Shown piece after piece: positions 1-9,622 of a stretch of 14,637 nucleotides of DNA (positions are counted from its first letter, which is position 1; every line of letters begins with the position of its first letter). Under the pieces are notes generated by a model, which worked only from the letters and a program-made list of their open reading frames with translations, searched no databases and was not told where the DNA came from. Made by a program: the position numbers and the translations under genes. Origin of the DNA: Parachlorella kessleri (lineage: Eukaryota; Chlorophyta; Trebouxiophyceae; Chlorellales; Chlorellaceae); contig BBXU01000488.1 of assembly GCA_001598975.1 (NCBI GenBank), forward strand, positions 1 through 14,637, read 5' to 3'.

Positions 1-187
1 GGGTGCAGCCAAGCAGGGCAGTGGAAAGAACCCGCCTTGCTTACGTGCATGCGGCATTGCATGTTGCCTCCTTTCACAGCCGTGCACAAAAGATGTGATG
101 CTGGTAGGCCACCTCGCCAAGCAGCTCAACAGCCCCTCGCGATTACCCGGCAAACAGCATTCTGCTGCGCATAGCTGGAGAGCTCAC

Positions 188-1075
188 CTGTGCTGCTGCC
201 TTATGTAAAGCTGTCTGGCCATCGAAGTCCTGTTGTAGAGGGTCTGCCCCGCCATCCAGCCTGCCAACGTACCTCGTGAGCCAGACAGAGCACAGGCAAT
301 GTGAAGGAGGCAACTTGGGTGGGAAGAGCAGGCAACTGGACACGCTCTGACCCATGCAGTGCCCCAGCAAGAAAATCATGGGACTGATGGACACTCACAG
401 CATCTGTGTGACACGCCAGTGCCCCATGTAGGCGGCACGGTGGAGCGGTGTGGCCCCCCCTGCCACGGTCGCCCGGTTTGGATCCGCCCCTGCAGCATAT
501 AGCCCCCACAAGCACAGACCTAGTCTTCCTGGGCTGGTCAACAGAAAGAAACACATAATTGCGGTGCAAGTCTCATGAGTTCTGTGGCTCCGTGGGTGTG
601 CACAGAGTAATACTTAAGTGTAAAGTAAGGATCTGCAAGAGTTAGGCCAGGGGGTTTGACAGGGCAGTCTGCAAAGTCTCGTAACTTGTTTCGCGACCAG
701 GGCCAGTGACGAATAAGGTGACCCACCCAGGCTCAGCAGAAGAGCGACTATATCCACATGATTGGACCGCGCAGCGTAGTGCAGTGGTGTGTACCCAGTT
801 TTCCCTGTAAGGTAGCTGGAGCGTGCTGTTAAATGAGAAAAGGCAACTTGAGAAGGAGAGGTAAGAGATGGTCGCAGGGGCCTCAGCTTATTACCCTGGT
901 AACCGTCATCGTGTAGCTGAGCAGGTTGCCTCTCTATTACGCTTTTCACCCGGAAGTAGTCCCCGCTCTGAGCTGCGCCGGCTGCTGAACGCCCGAAGGC
1001 TACCTCGTCCAAGCTCTGTGAGGCTGTTGCTGTTGCACAGCAAGCACAGTCGACGCCATGATGAACAGCAGGCAT
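188..1075 (-). CDS. Ankyrin-repeat protein, ANKRD39-like (3' end missing)
   Basis: Four exons read on the minus strand: 1075-895, 804-727, 489-399 and 260-188. All junctions are GT-AG and the phases agree, giving 141 residues. The start is the first ATG after an in-frame stop (TAA at 1105-1103). Residues 1-60 carry a Cys pair and an acidic-hydrophobic stretch (SLDEVAFGRSAAGAAQSGDY) that resembles the ANKRD39 N-terminus before its first repeat. Three ankyrin repeats follow, with cores TGYTPLHYAARSNH (about 63-76), GGATPLHRAAYMGH (about 97-110) and DGQTALHKAAA (about 130-140), each repeat essentially on its own exon. Human ANKRD39 is about 183 residues, so roughly 40 C-terminal residues are missing. 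The intron from 187 may run past the left edge, or a short last exon may lie at 1-135. Ankyrin repeats bind proteins; the partner is unknown. The ANKRD39 assignment is by memory of the family, not a search. Confidence 0.85.
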
Positions 1076-2040
1076 GGCTGTCAACGCAGGAAGGGTCAAG
1101 CATTAGTAGGTTGATGGATTGAGTGTTGTTAAGAGAAACATTAGGCTTACACCTCTGTAGCGACTTTGACAGTGACCTGCTGCGCCTGCTGCTCTCATGC
1201 GCGAGCGCTTAGACTGCCTTCAAGCACTGATCAAGTATGGTACCAGTGAGATCCTTCCAGTCCAGCGATACTGCGGCCTTGGTGTGCAATGACGAACGGC
1301 AGCCTCTGTTGCCGCTCGAGACCGACAGGCTGTCAGCTGACACACTGAACACACACTGTGAGACGGACGGAACATGGGATCCTGGTTGCCTCCCAGCTGT
1401 GAAGGACTCTTACTACAGGATGCTATAACATCAAACAAACTGTACAGGGCTAATGCTCGGAAGAGCCCCTTGAGCTTGCATCTCTGGAGCCTGACCTACA
1501 TGACTGTTAATATTCAGACCCTCGGACTTCATCTGCTCCGCACAAGCTCTAAGCGTCACTTTCCGCGCGGATACACTACACGCGGAGCGGCGTCACTCAG
1601 GGAAACGTCCGCAATCCGTATCGAGTCCCGGGGTCCGGGCAGCAGTGCTGGCCTCACACCACGCCGGGCCTTCAGTAGTGCTTTATGAATAACGAAATTC
1701 AGAGCTGAGTTAGGCCCGTTGCGTACTAGCCGCGACTTGAGGACAGGCCGACTTGACCGTCGAGGTACGACTCCGTGCCGCAAGTGGGTGGCTTGGTTTC
1801 TCTCACGTAGCCAGGGCATACCGGGAGGGTGCCCTTAAGGTGCTGTTTGGACTGGTAGAGCCGAGATCGAAAGGTTAGTACGCGCCTCGGCGCTTCCACA
1901 TGATGGTTGGACCCGTGTAAATCAAACTTCATCCTTGCTGGAAGAGCCTAGCTTCATAAGGCTCCTGGACCACGTGCCATAGCCCTTACCTGACTGACTG
2001 GCACGTCCTTGTCGTGTTCACCACCTGCCGTGCAGACATA
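1076..2040. other. Gene-poor divergent intergenic region
   Basis: This stretch separates the minus-strand ankyrin gene (start at 1075) from the plus-strand gene starting at 2041, so it should contain both promoters. No ORF in it looks convincingly coding. A short plus-strand ORF at 1198-1293 reads like the end of an ankyrin repeat (LDCLQALIKYG) but is only 31 codons long. A possible 3' splice site (TGCAG at 2031-2035) lies just before the ATG at 2041, so a 5'-UTR intron or an upstream exon of that gene is possible. The block at 1555-1935 is listed separately. Confidence 0.5.
1555..1935. other. CpG-rich, stem-loop-prone block of unknown nature
   Basis: The first 115 bases or so hold about 15 CpG dinucleotides and the remainder about 20, far denser than flanking DNA, where TpG and CpA dominate. 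Short inverted repeats are visible: CCGCGCGG at 1562-1569; AGGGCA (1813-1818) pairing with TGCCCT (1830-1835); GCCGAG (1860-1865) pairing with CTCGGC (1886-1891); and GCGCC-TC-GGCGC at 1882-1893. Both strands are open over 60-90 codons, but none of the translations resembles a known family. It could be a CpG-island promoter, a structured non-coding RNA gene, or a transferred fragment. I compared it from memory with rRNA, SRP RNA, RNase P RNA and spliceosomal RNAs and did not recognise it. Confidence 0.4.
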
Positions 2041-3009
2041 ATGACAGTAGCGTCCCCTGTAGACTCTCCTGGGTCACCTGCTGCACCGGTGTCGGGCTGG
2101 CCAGTGGGGAGAGCCGATAGCACGCCAGCCAGCCAGGAGGCAGCAGAGTCTTCAAGGCAGCCTGGCAGCCAGCACCCTCCCACCTCCCACCTTTTGTGGC
2201 TGCTACCCCACCTGCAGCAGCAGCGCCGAGCAGGGGCGCCTGCACGGCAGCCCAACAGCGACATGGCAGGGCGTGTGGAAGCACCGACAGCAGTGCAGCC
2301 AGTGCCTTCCAATGCCCTCAAGCAGCTGCTGGCCCTGGGGCAACCAGCACCTGTTTTTCAGCACAGCGGCGCGGCCAGCGCCTTCCAGCGCCCGCAGCCA
2401 AACCCAGCCCCGTACACAAGTGGTGCCACCAACCAGGCATGGCCAGCCTCACAGCCTGCCGGCATGACGGCTGTGCAGGCCAGCCAGCAGGGAGGTGGAG
2501 AGCGCAGCGCAGCAAAGCGCGTCAAGGACACTGCCCCTGAGCTCAGCAGTGGGCGTGTGTCGGCGCCCATGCCTGTCAGGACTCCACCTGCAGCTGGGCC
2601 TGGCAATGGCACCAGTGTGGCTGCCAGCAACCATGGTAGCATGGCCCATAAGCGGGGCAGGGGGGACGACCCTGCTGCCTCCCCTCCTTCCTTTGCAACC
2701 CCACAAGCACGGCCTGCTAGCAACGCCGGCACCAGCAATGCAGCCAAGAGGCAGAGGGCAGCACCAGGCCCAGCAGGGCTTCAGCCCCCTGGCCAGCAGC
2801 GCCCGGCCACTGGTTGTGACGCCGCCAGGGCACGGCGTGTGCCCCTGCGGTCTGCCCTGGCAGCCCTGTCGGAGCTGCAGCTGGCCTGGGCCTGGCGCAC
2901 GTATGTGGCCCACTATGCCAGGCGCAAGCAGGGTGATAGCAGCCAGCTGCCGCCTGCCGCTCTGGCTGTGCTGGCCTCCCGCATGATGACCAGCACAAGG
3001 GCTGCATGA
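2041..3009 (+). CDS. Low-complexity protein with basic nuclear-signal-like motifs, function unknown
   Basis: One open frame of 322 residues. The first ATG is at 2041; the frame is open a little upstream but without another ATG, so a preceding exon cannot be excluded. Most of the protein is Ala/Pro/Gln/Ser/Gly-rich and probably disordered. Three basic clusters resemble monopartite nuclear localisation signals: AAKRVK (KRVK at 159-162), HKRGR (203-207) and AAKRQR (KRQR at 236-239). Only the C-terminus looks folded: residues about 267-321 form an amphipathic Leu/Ala/Trp-rich helix (LSELQLAWAWRTYVAHYARR) and a second hydrophobic helix near the stop. I do not recognise the family. A nuclear location is inferred from the basic clusters only. 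The absence of introns over 969 bp is unusual beside its neighbours. Confidence 0.5.
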   Translation: MTVASPVDSPGSPAAPVSGWPVGRADSTPASQEAAESSRQPGSQHPPTSHLLWLLPHLQQQRRAGAPARQPNSDMAGRVEAPTAVQPVPSNALKQLLALGQPAPVFQHSGAASAFQRPQPNPAPYTSGATNQAWPASQPAGMTAVQASQQGGGERSAAKRVKDTAPELSSGRVSAPMPVRTPPAAGPGNGTSVAASNHGSMAHKRGRGDDPAASPPSFATPQARPASNAGTSNAAKRQRAAPGPAGLQPPGQQRPATGCDAARARRVPLRSALAALSELQLAWAWRTYVAHYARRKQGDSSQLPPAALAVLASRMMTSTRAA

Positions 3010-3258
3010 CACGGTACGCCGCCTGGGTCTGCTTAGGGGTAATCAGGAGACGAAAGGAGGCGATATCTGCACGCTCCCATGTTCAATGGCCTCTCAGCAA
3101 CCTAAGGCGAGGGCCTGCCTGGCTTGGGCTGCTCCGCCTCTGCTGGTGTGCTGGGGACGTGCTTTTGCCGTCTGCTTCTCAGCCCTCCCCTGCTGCCTCT
3201 ACCTGCAGGGCACAGCACTATAGCGAGCACCTGGAAGCAGCAGGACCACGTACTCCAC

Positions 3259-3278
3259 ACTAGCTAGCTAGTGCGCAC
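3259..3278. repeat. Adjacent palindromes (CTAG repeat and GTGCGCAC)
   Basis: ACTAGCTAGCTAGT at 3259-3272 is a perfect 14-base palindrome built on CTAG repeats. It runs directly into a second palindrome, GTGCGCAC, at 3271-3278. It lies about 250 bases after the plus-strand stop codon. Function unknown; it may simply be a microsatellite. Confidence 0.6.
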
Positions 3279-3981
3279 CTAACTTGTGCAAGTCGTGAGC
3301 ACGCCTTTGCCTTGCCTGCCGCAGCGGAGAAAAGCCACTCCAGCATTGACTCAACTTGCAATTTGTATGGTTTCTTATTTAGACTACCAATTCTTTGTCT
3401 CTGCCTTTGAAAGCCAGGCAGCCAGCTTCAGTTCCTATGGACATATCTTTGTGCCCAGATATGCCTATATGTAGGATACAAACTCACGCTCCAGAGTGCA
3501 ACACAAGATGCCTCACCAGTTATTATTTTCCTACAGCATCCTAGTCTCTTGGTGTAGCAAGCATGTTGTACTTCCAACATTTGGGATATGGCTTGATATA
3601 TACAGGTTGTTCTCTTCTAATACTTAGACACTAGTACTAGTTTTCTGGTTTAGCAATAAACCGCTAAATGCTTGCTATCCACTGACAGCTGACCCTTGTT
3701 TCACACCCAGCACCGTGCTGTGCTAACGTATTTACCACTGATGCGTGCTCAGTAATTCTTTACAACTGGTGTCTGCTAAGGAAGTTTTTCATAGCATGTG
3801 AGGTGCTACTTGCCTGGCTCCTTGTAGTGTTCACTGTACCGGCGACTGCTGTTTCATGAGAGCCCATGCAGTTGCAACCCTCCCAGATTGCCGTTACTGC
3901 GTTATGCACCCATTTCTAACGCTGTTTTACAAAAGACTTATCTTAAGCATTGGCCAAAGGAAGTGCATGTTACATGTTCCA

Positions 3982-4005
3982 TGTAACGGTTTCCATGTAA
4001 TGTAA
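3982..4005 (+). terminator. Cluster of three TGTAA polyadenylation signals
   Basis: TGTAA occurs at 3982-3986, 3996-4000 and 4001-4005, with the first two inside a repeated TTCCATGTAA. TGTAA is the standard green-algal polyadenylation signal, usually within about 20 bases of the cleavage site. This cluster would end a transcript of the gene at 2041-3009 with a 3' UTR of about 1 kb, a length common in green algae. Confidence 0.5.
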
Positions 4006-4102
4006 TAGACCCCAGTGAAAACACTGCACAGGTGGGATGTGCTCAGTCCCTGCTACACGCACCCATGCTGCCATTTGTTCTCAGACACCGCCGCAGCCCT
4101 GA

Positions 4103-4107
4103 TTACA
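4103..4107 (-). terminator. Candidate distal TGTAA polyadenylation signal (minus strand)
   Basis: TTACA on the plus strand is TGTAA on the minus strand, about 500 bases after the stop at 4604 of the 1382-residue gene. It lies only about 100 bases from the plus-strand TGTAA cluster, so the two converging transcripts could meet or overlap here. Confidence 0.3.
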
Positions 4108-4321
4108 AATGATGCTTCTGAGCCATGAGCGCCGTGCTGCTCCCATAGCGTTCCATGATGAGGCTGCCTTGCCTCTCAACGCTGCTGCAACCGCGTGCCA
4201 CTTCCCATGGCTGCGCCATGCAGCCGGCTGGCCTGCACCCAAACTTGCAGTAGGTAAAAAGATTGCGAAGGGTGTGTGAAATGCATTTTATCGCGACTGA
4301 AGGTGACATAAGCAGTCACAA

Positions 4322-4326
4322 TTACA
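4322..4326 (-). terminator. Candidate proximal TGTAA polyadenylation signal (minus strand)
   Basis: TTACA on the plus strand, hence TGTAA on the minus strand, about 280 bases after the stop codon at 4604. It is the nearest such signal downstream of the large minus-strand gene and the more likely of the two candidates. Confidence 0.4.
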
Positions 4327-4603
4327 CAGCGGCCCGCATGCCTATAACTTTAGATTATGCAGGCCAACCAACATAAGTAGATTAGTCATCAATGGAAGGC
4401 AGCATGCACTTCATAATGAGATACTGAGCCATACAGTTGGGGCGCAGCATGAGGCCAAGCCTTGAGGGTGGTGGCTGTGCCACATCTCAGTGCAGTGCAT
4501 GCTGGTACCCACTCCAACTTTTGCGCTGCAGGCCACAACCCGGCTCACCACGAACAACTCCCAGCTTAGCAAGGCTGCACCACCAGGTTGCAGGAGGGCT
4601 GAC

Positions 4604-7600
4604 TCATTCACGCGGCGCCAGGGGGCTGGGGCTCTGGGAGAGGTGCAAGTGGCGGGGGGTGGCCCCGGGTGCTGCCCCGGCAAACCTGGGCTCAGAAGCG
4701 GCTGCTGTCGCCCTGTCCCAGCCGACACCGCTGAGCCAGGCGGCTGCCGGCGTGGCGCGCTGTGCTGTGGCCAGTCCTGACCCTAGCGGATGCTGGTCAG
4801 GGGCGGACAGCCCTGCTGCTGCTGGAACGGCGAGAGAGCCAGCAGTTGGGAGGTAAACAAGGTGGGGCCGGTTGAGAGCATGGTGGTGGTTGGGTCGGGG
4901 TGTGCTCGCAGCTGCCCAGCGTTCAGCTGACGCAAGCGCTGCCAGGGCTGTTGCTGGTGTAGCGGTGCTGCCAGCACCCACGAGCTGTGGCCCACCAGCA
5001 GTCGGCACCTGCCCAAAGGCTGGTGCGACCTGCGCTTGGCTGCCGGGCTGTGTGCACATGAGCGCTGTCTCGCCTTCGGAGCCCCACAGGCCCCAGGCCG
5101 CACCAGTCCCTGGCAGTATGGACCCGGCAGGTGGTGCAAGGGCGGCCAGATCCCCGCCCTGGCTAAATCCGCTGGCCCCACGCTGCGTGAGCGGGCCTGT
5201 ACCAGAGGACGGCGCTGGCGGGAGCGGGCTCTTGGTGCCGGCCCTACCACCGCCCGGATCCCCAGCCGTGCCAGCAGCTGCAGGGCTGGAAGACTGCTGG
5301 GGTCCTCCTGTGGGTGACATGCCCTGCTCGTCGGCCAGGGCGCAAGGCAGGGCAGCTGCTGCTGCCGGCGACCCCCCCGCCACCCGTGGCTGCTCTGCAT
5401 CCTGGTCCATTGCGTCTGCTGCACAGTCCCACACTGCCGGAGCCACCCCCGCCCCTGCCTGGCTGCCCTGCCTCGCGCCCGCAGGGCTGTCCCCCATCCC
5501 GGAGCTGCCGCCGCCTACCGCTGCCGCCGCCGCCTCCTGTGACTCAGCAGCAAAGCGGCTGCGCTTGTAGTTGCCCTCGGGGTCCTGGGACAGGGGCCGC
5601 TTGCGGGGGGCAGCTGCTGAGCCCGGCGAGAGGTGTTGCAGGACAAGCGGCGCCGCTGGCAGAGCCCCCGTCGCGGCAGCTGCCGCCAGGGGCGCCACCT
5701 GGACCAGCAGCCGGCCCTGCTCAGCGGCCGCATGAGCAATGCCAGCTCCATCCAGGCAGGCGCCCTGGAGAGCGGCTTTGGTCCTGGCGTGCGGTGAGTT
5801 GGAGTCGCGCTGGCTGCCAAGCATGGGGGCAACTGGGGCTAGCGGGGTTGTGGCACCTGCATCTCAGGTGCAGACAGGGGCAACACAGTTCTGCCTGCAT
5901 AGGTCAAAGGCCACACGTACGCCAGACCTCCAAAGGGTAGACACCACCAGTGTGTTAAAGCCTGGCTGAAACAAGACTGCTGTGAAAAGATTGTCCGCCA
6001 GAACAGGTACAGTATGGCGCAGTCGACACACTATGCAGCATGTGACTGCACCATGATCATGCCGACAAGGACTGTGCACTGGGCGAGGAAAGTCTACCAC
6101 CCACCAGCAGCAAGGCCTTGACGTTTCGCGTCCTGGGAACATGCCGTCATGGGCTGGGTTGCTGGCTGTGCGCCAGGATCTGCCGGGGCCCCCGGGGACC
6201 CCAGGGCCACCCTTGCCCCTTCCTCCCCAGGCAGCGCTGGCAAAGGCAGTGCAGCTGTACAGGGGTGCTCCTCGCAAGGCTGCTGCTGCAGCAGCGGTGG
6301 CCGATCACCGTGATAATGACCACCCTGCACTGCCGGGTGGCCTGGCGGGGCCTTAATGCCGCCGGCAGCATGGGCAAGGCCGGACGGGCTCACTACCATG
6401 GTGCCGCCGCCGGTGTGTGCCGGCTGCTTCCCTGCTGCCGCCGGCCCCGGCCCAAGTGGCTGCTCACCCCCTGCCGCTGCACCGGCACATGCAGCAGCCG
6501 CCGCCTCCTGGGTGTCGCCACCATGGGGGCTACCTGCTGGTGCATGCTGGGCCTGCTGGGGCAGCAGCAGACCAGCCTCCTCAGGCTGGCTCTGGCTGGA
6601 GTCGTGGTTCTCCTTGTTATCCTCCTCTGGCCGGCTGGGGCGCCCCACAGCCCCAGCAGCACTGCTCGGGTCCAGCTGCAGCAGGCCAGCTTTGCAGGGG
6701 TGGGTCCCTGCAGCCAGGCTGTCTGGCCCAGGATCGGCATGGACGTGAGCGGGGCTACCAGCCAGCAGCTGTTGCTGTGAGCCAGCCAGCTGGGCCTCGC
6801 CCTCGTCCCTGCCTAGCAAGGCCTGGGGAGGCGCCGCCAAGGGGTCGGCCTGCTGCGGACCCGCCTCTCCTTTGGCCCCCCTGCCTGCCACCAGAGAGGC
6901 GGCCTCCTCACCCCTGCTGTCAGGTGTGCCCCATGCAAGCTGCGCCTCCGAGTCCACATGCCCAGAGAGGAGGGCAGAAAGGGTGGGAAATTTGAAGCTG
7001 TCGTCCTCCTGGTGTGCCAAGGGACCCGGCTGCTGTGCAGCAGCGCTCGCTCCTACCGCCCTACTTGGCGGCCGCAGCGTAAGCTGCCCTGAGGGGAGCT
7101 GAGAGGTCGCACCGCCGCCATCCCCCGGACCTGCTTCTCCTGGAGCTTGCTCCTGCTGTGGTTGCCGCTGCTCCCAAGGAGGCCAATGCTGGTCTGCCAG
7201 CTGAGCCGCACAGGCTGCAGAACGTGGCATTGGCCCAGGCGCTGCTGGAGCTGCAGGCAAAGCCAGCTTGGCTTGGCTTGAAAGCAGCGCAGTTGCTAGG
7301 GCTTGGCCAGCAGGGGAACTGGCGGGTGGCGGTGCCAACTGGCTAGGGAACATCGCTGCCAGCCCACCGGCAATGGTTTCCTGGGGTGACGCGGGCACCG
7401 CTGCTGGCGCAGGCCGCTGCCGTGGGTCCGAGCCCTCGGTGCTGCTGCTCGGCGCGGCATCCCCCCTGCAGGAACATCCACAAGGACAGCGAGGGAGCAT
7501 GAATGTGAGAAGGCGTTCTGGCCACTTTGCTGGATGGCATGATCCCCATCTCTGCTTATTTGTCAGGGTGTGTGCTTTGCATGGACCGTGCTGTGGGCAA

Positions 7601-9622
7601 CGCACTGGTGACGTGGGTGGGGACGTAACGCACGCTGATGGTCCAATCAGGGCCCCCTTCACGGGATTCTCACCTGAGGGCCGACCGCAGCAAGTGAGCT
7701 GTGGTTGGGGACTGAATGTGCCCTTCCTGAGGCAGGCTTCCTCCTGCTGCTGTGGCAGCGCCAGCGAAGGGGACCACCGCAGCTGCGCCTGCAGCAGTGG
7801 CCCCAGCCTGCTCCCCTCTCCCATGCAAAGGCATCGTGGGTTGTTGCTGCTGGTCTGGTTGCTGCGGGTGATGGTGCTTTGTGCGGGTATTTGTGCACTC
7901 GGGCTGACCCCGTTGCTGCTCTGGCAGGCCAGCAGTTGGCATTTCCACTGGTGGCGGTCCAGCTTGCATGGGCCTGCTGGTCCCCTGCTGTGCAGTGCCC
8001 TCATACGCTTCTCTTGTCATCACCGGTCTGCCTGGCGTAACCACGAGGTGCTGTTCCACAACCGGGGCAGAGCAGCTGGGCAGCGGAGCCCCTGGGCCCG
8101 GCACAGGCACCGCTTGCCTGCCAAGCTCAGGTGTGAGCAGCTCACAGGGCGCATTCAGCTGCAGGGCTGGCAATGTTTGTTGACCTGGGAAGCAGGGAGC
8201 TGCAGGCTTGAGTGCGGCAGGCAGGAGCCCATGCTGCTGTGGGAGAGGCAAGAGCTCAAAGGCAGGGCGGCCGCAGGGCGGGGTCTGTGGCCGCCACACT
8301 GGCTGGAAGTGGGGAGCCCAGCTAGGCCAGGGCTGCTGCTCCCTCTGCACACAGTGCTCCCGCTGCACAGCTCCTCCTTCCGGTGGCAAGTGCCTGGTTC
8401 CTACCGAGTGCTGCAGTGCCGCTGCCAGCTGCATGAAGCCTGGACGCAGCTGTTCTACCGTGCGCACCGGCTGGTGCGTCTGCCTAACGACCGTGCCGGC
8501 TGTGATGCAGCCCACAGCGCTGGCTGGGAAAGGCTGCCGCAGTGTTGCTGCCAGGCGCAGGGTCAGCTGCTGCTCAGCCGTGCATGCCGCTATTGGCAAT
8601 GGTGGTAGTGACGCTCCATGCTGCCACACATGAGTGCGGGCTGCTTCTGGCGGCACCCTTATTGGCTGCAGTTCCTCGGTATGGTGGCTGGGTTGCAACG
8701 TCCGCAGGGGCGGCTGCTCCTGCAGGACTGCGGTGCGCCAGGCCAGAGTGGCTTCCCTACCGGCATGCACTTCCAGAAGCCTGGCAGCCGCAGCACACCT
8801 GTGTTGATTCACAAATTGGCTAAAAGGCTGAAAGGAAAAGCTGCATGGCTGAGAACAGATGGAAGAAGCTCGGCGGGAAAGCTCCAGCTGTAGCTGTGAA
8901 AGAAGCTGCCGCTCAAGTGCCTGCAGGTCAGGCCAGTGGGTGCCAAGTTGCTGCCCTCCTTTGTGTTGGCAGGTGTCCTAGTCCCACCGTTTGAAAGACT
9001 CAGAGCCCACAAGCAAAATCATCACCAGAAACTCATCGTTGACACCAGACAAGCCCCAGGAGCTTTTGCATGATGCTCACCAGTTCTTGGCAGTCGGCAT
9101 GTTCCTGCAGCCCCCGCGCTGCTGCCTCATTATATTGGCCCAGCGACCGCAGCGCCAGGGAAGCAGAGTGAAGTGCTTGCAGGCACTCATGCAGCTGCTG
9201 TGGAATGATGTTAGCTGCATTCCCCAAAGACAGGAGGCCACTAGTATGTTCCTGCACAGAGATAGCACGAAGAGCAGCCACTTATTTTAACCCAGTTGGG
9301 CATCTGATGGCACCTTTGTGAAAGACCGTGCCAGCAATGTGATAGACTATGCCGGCGGGTGTGGTAGATCATGCCGCCCCAGCAATGTGACGTTTAGTGA
9401 TCTCACCAACCTGCTCACCGTGGCGGCTAGCAGCTGCTGCAGTGTGCGGCCCAAGGCTGCCAGGTTAGTGAAGCAGGCAGCCTGCAAGCTAAAATGCAAG
9501 TGGAAGCCTCAGCAGATCCACTGCAGCTGCAGCAACTGAGTCAGCAAAAGGAGTCTACACCTGGTCACCTCTTGGTCGTTTGTGCATAGCAGAAGAACTT
9601 GCAGTGGCACTTCTAGTGCCAT
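4604..9622 (-). CDS. Large, mostly disordered protein with KEN box and bipartite NLS, function unknown
   Basis: Six exons on the minus strand: 9622-9569, 9481-9419, 9251-9081, 8920-7674, 7465-6105 and 5856-4604. Every junction is GT-AG with consistent phase, giving 1382 residues. The start ATG at 9622 has a good context (GGC before, G after); an in-frame ATG at 9730 would add 36 residues. Residues 1 to about 115 are predicted helical, Leu/Gln/Glu-rich and coiled-coil-like (ending ALERQLLSQLQLELSRR). The rest is Ala/Gln/Pro/Ser/Gly-rich and probably disordered. Visible short motifs are FKFPTLSALL near 669-678, a KEN box in DNKENHD (KEN at 796-798), and a bipartite basic signal formed by RKR (1050-1052) and KRSR (1063-1066). 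KEN boxes mark substrates of the anaphase-promoting complex, so a cell-cycle-regulated nuclear protein is inferred. I do not recognise the family. The helical N-terminus and phase agreement support the model; the low-complexity exons could hide small extra introns. Confidence 0.72.
9329..9391. repeat. Imperfect intronic duplication
   Basis: CCAGCAATGTGA occurs at 9331-9342 and again at 9379-9390. Related TAGACTATGCCGGC and TAGATCATGCCGCC follow the first copy and precede the second. The pair lies in the second intron (9418-9252) of the large minus-strand gene. It looks like a degenerate local duplication with a period of about 48 bases. Confidence 0.5.

Larger units (their letters stand above)
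3010..4603. other. Convergent intergenic region / 3' untranslated DNA
   Basis: No convincing gene is visible. From about 3340 to 4020 the sequence becomes AT-richer and stop-dense in all frames, as expected for a long 3' UTR of the plus-strand gene ending at 3009. From about 4080 to 4600 it probably serves the minus-strand gene ending at 4604. Candidate polyadenylation signals for both directions lie here and are listed separately. Confidence 0.55.

Noticed and set aside
1..135. Last exon of the ankyrin gene after an AG at 137-136
   Set aside because: The resulting intron would be only 52 bases, and the in-phase translation does not look like an ankyrin repeat; the ankyrin-like frame there is out of phase with exon 4.
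1555..1935. rRNA, SRP RNA, RNase P RNA or spliceosomal RNA gene
   Set aside because: None of the conserved blocks of these RNAs that I can recall is present, so it is reported only as unexplained.
2014..2040. Start of the 2041-3009 gene at 2014
   Set aside because: The codon at 2014 is GTG, not ATG; the first ATG in frame is at 2041.
6094..6104. Stop at 6094 as the end of a separate 636-codon gene
   Set aside because: A GTGGGT donor occurs just before it (exon end 6105), and the exon at 5856 joins in phase, so it is better read as one gene.
7268..8608. Long plus-strand open frame of 446 codons
   Set aside because: It lies opposite exons 4 and 5 of the large minus-strand gene and runs straight through its intron. 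It is Cys/Trp/Leu-rich with no domain, as expected of an antisense shadow in GC-rich DNA.
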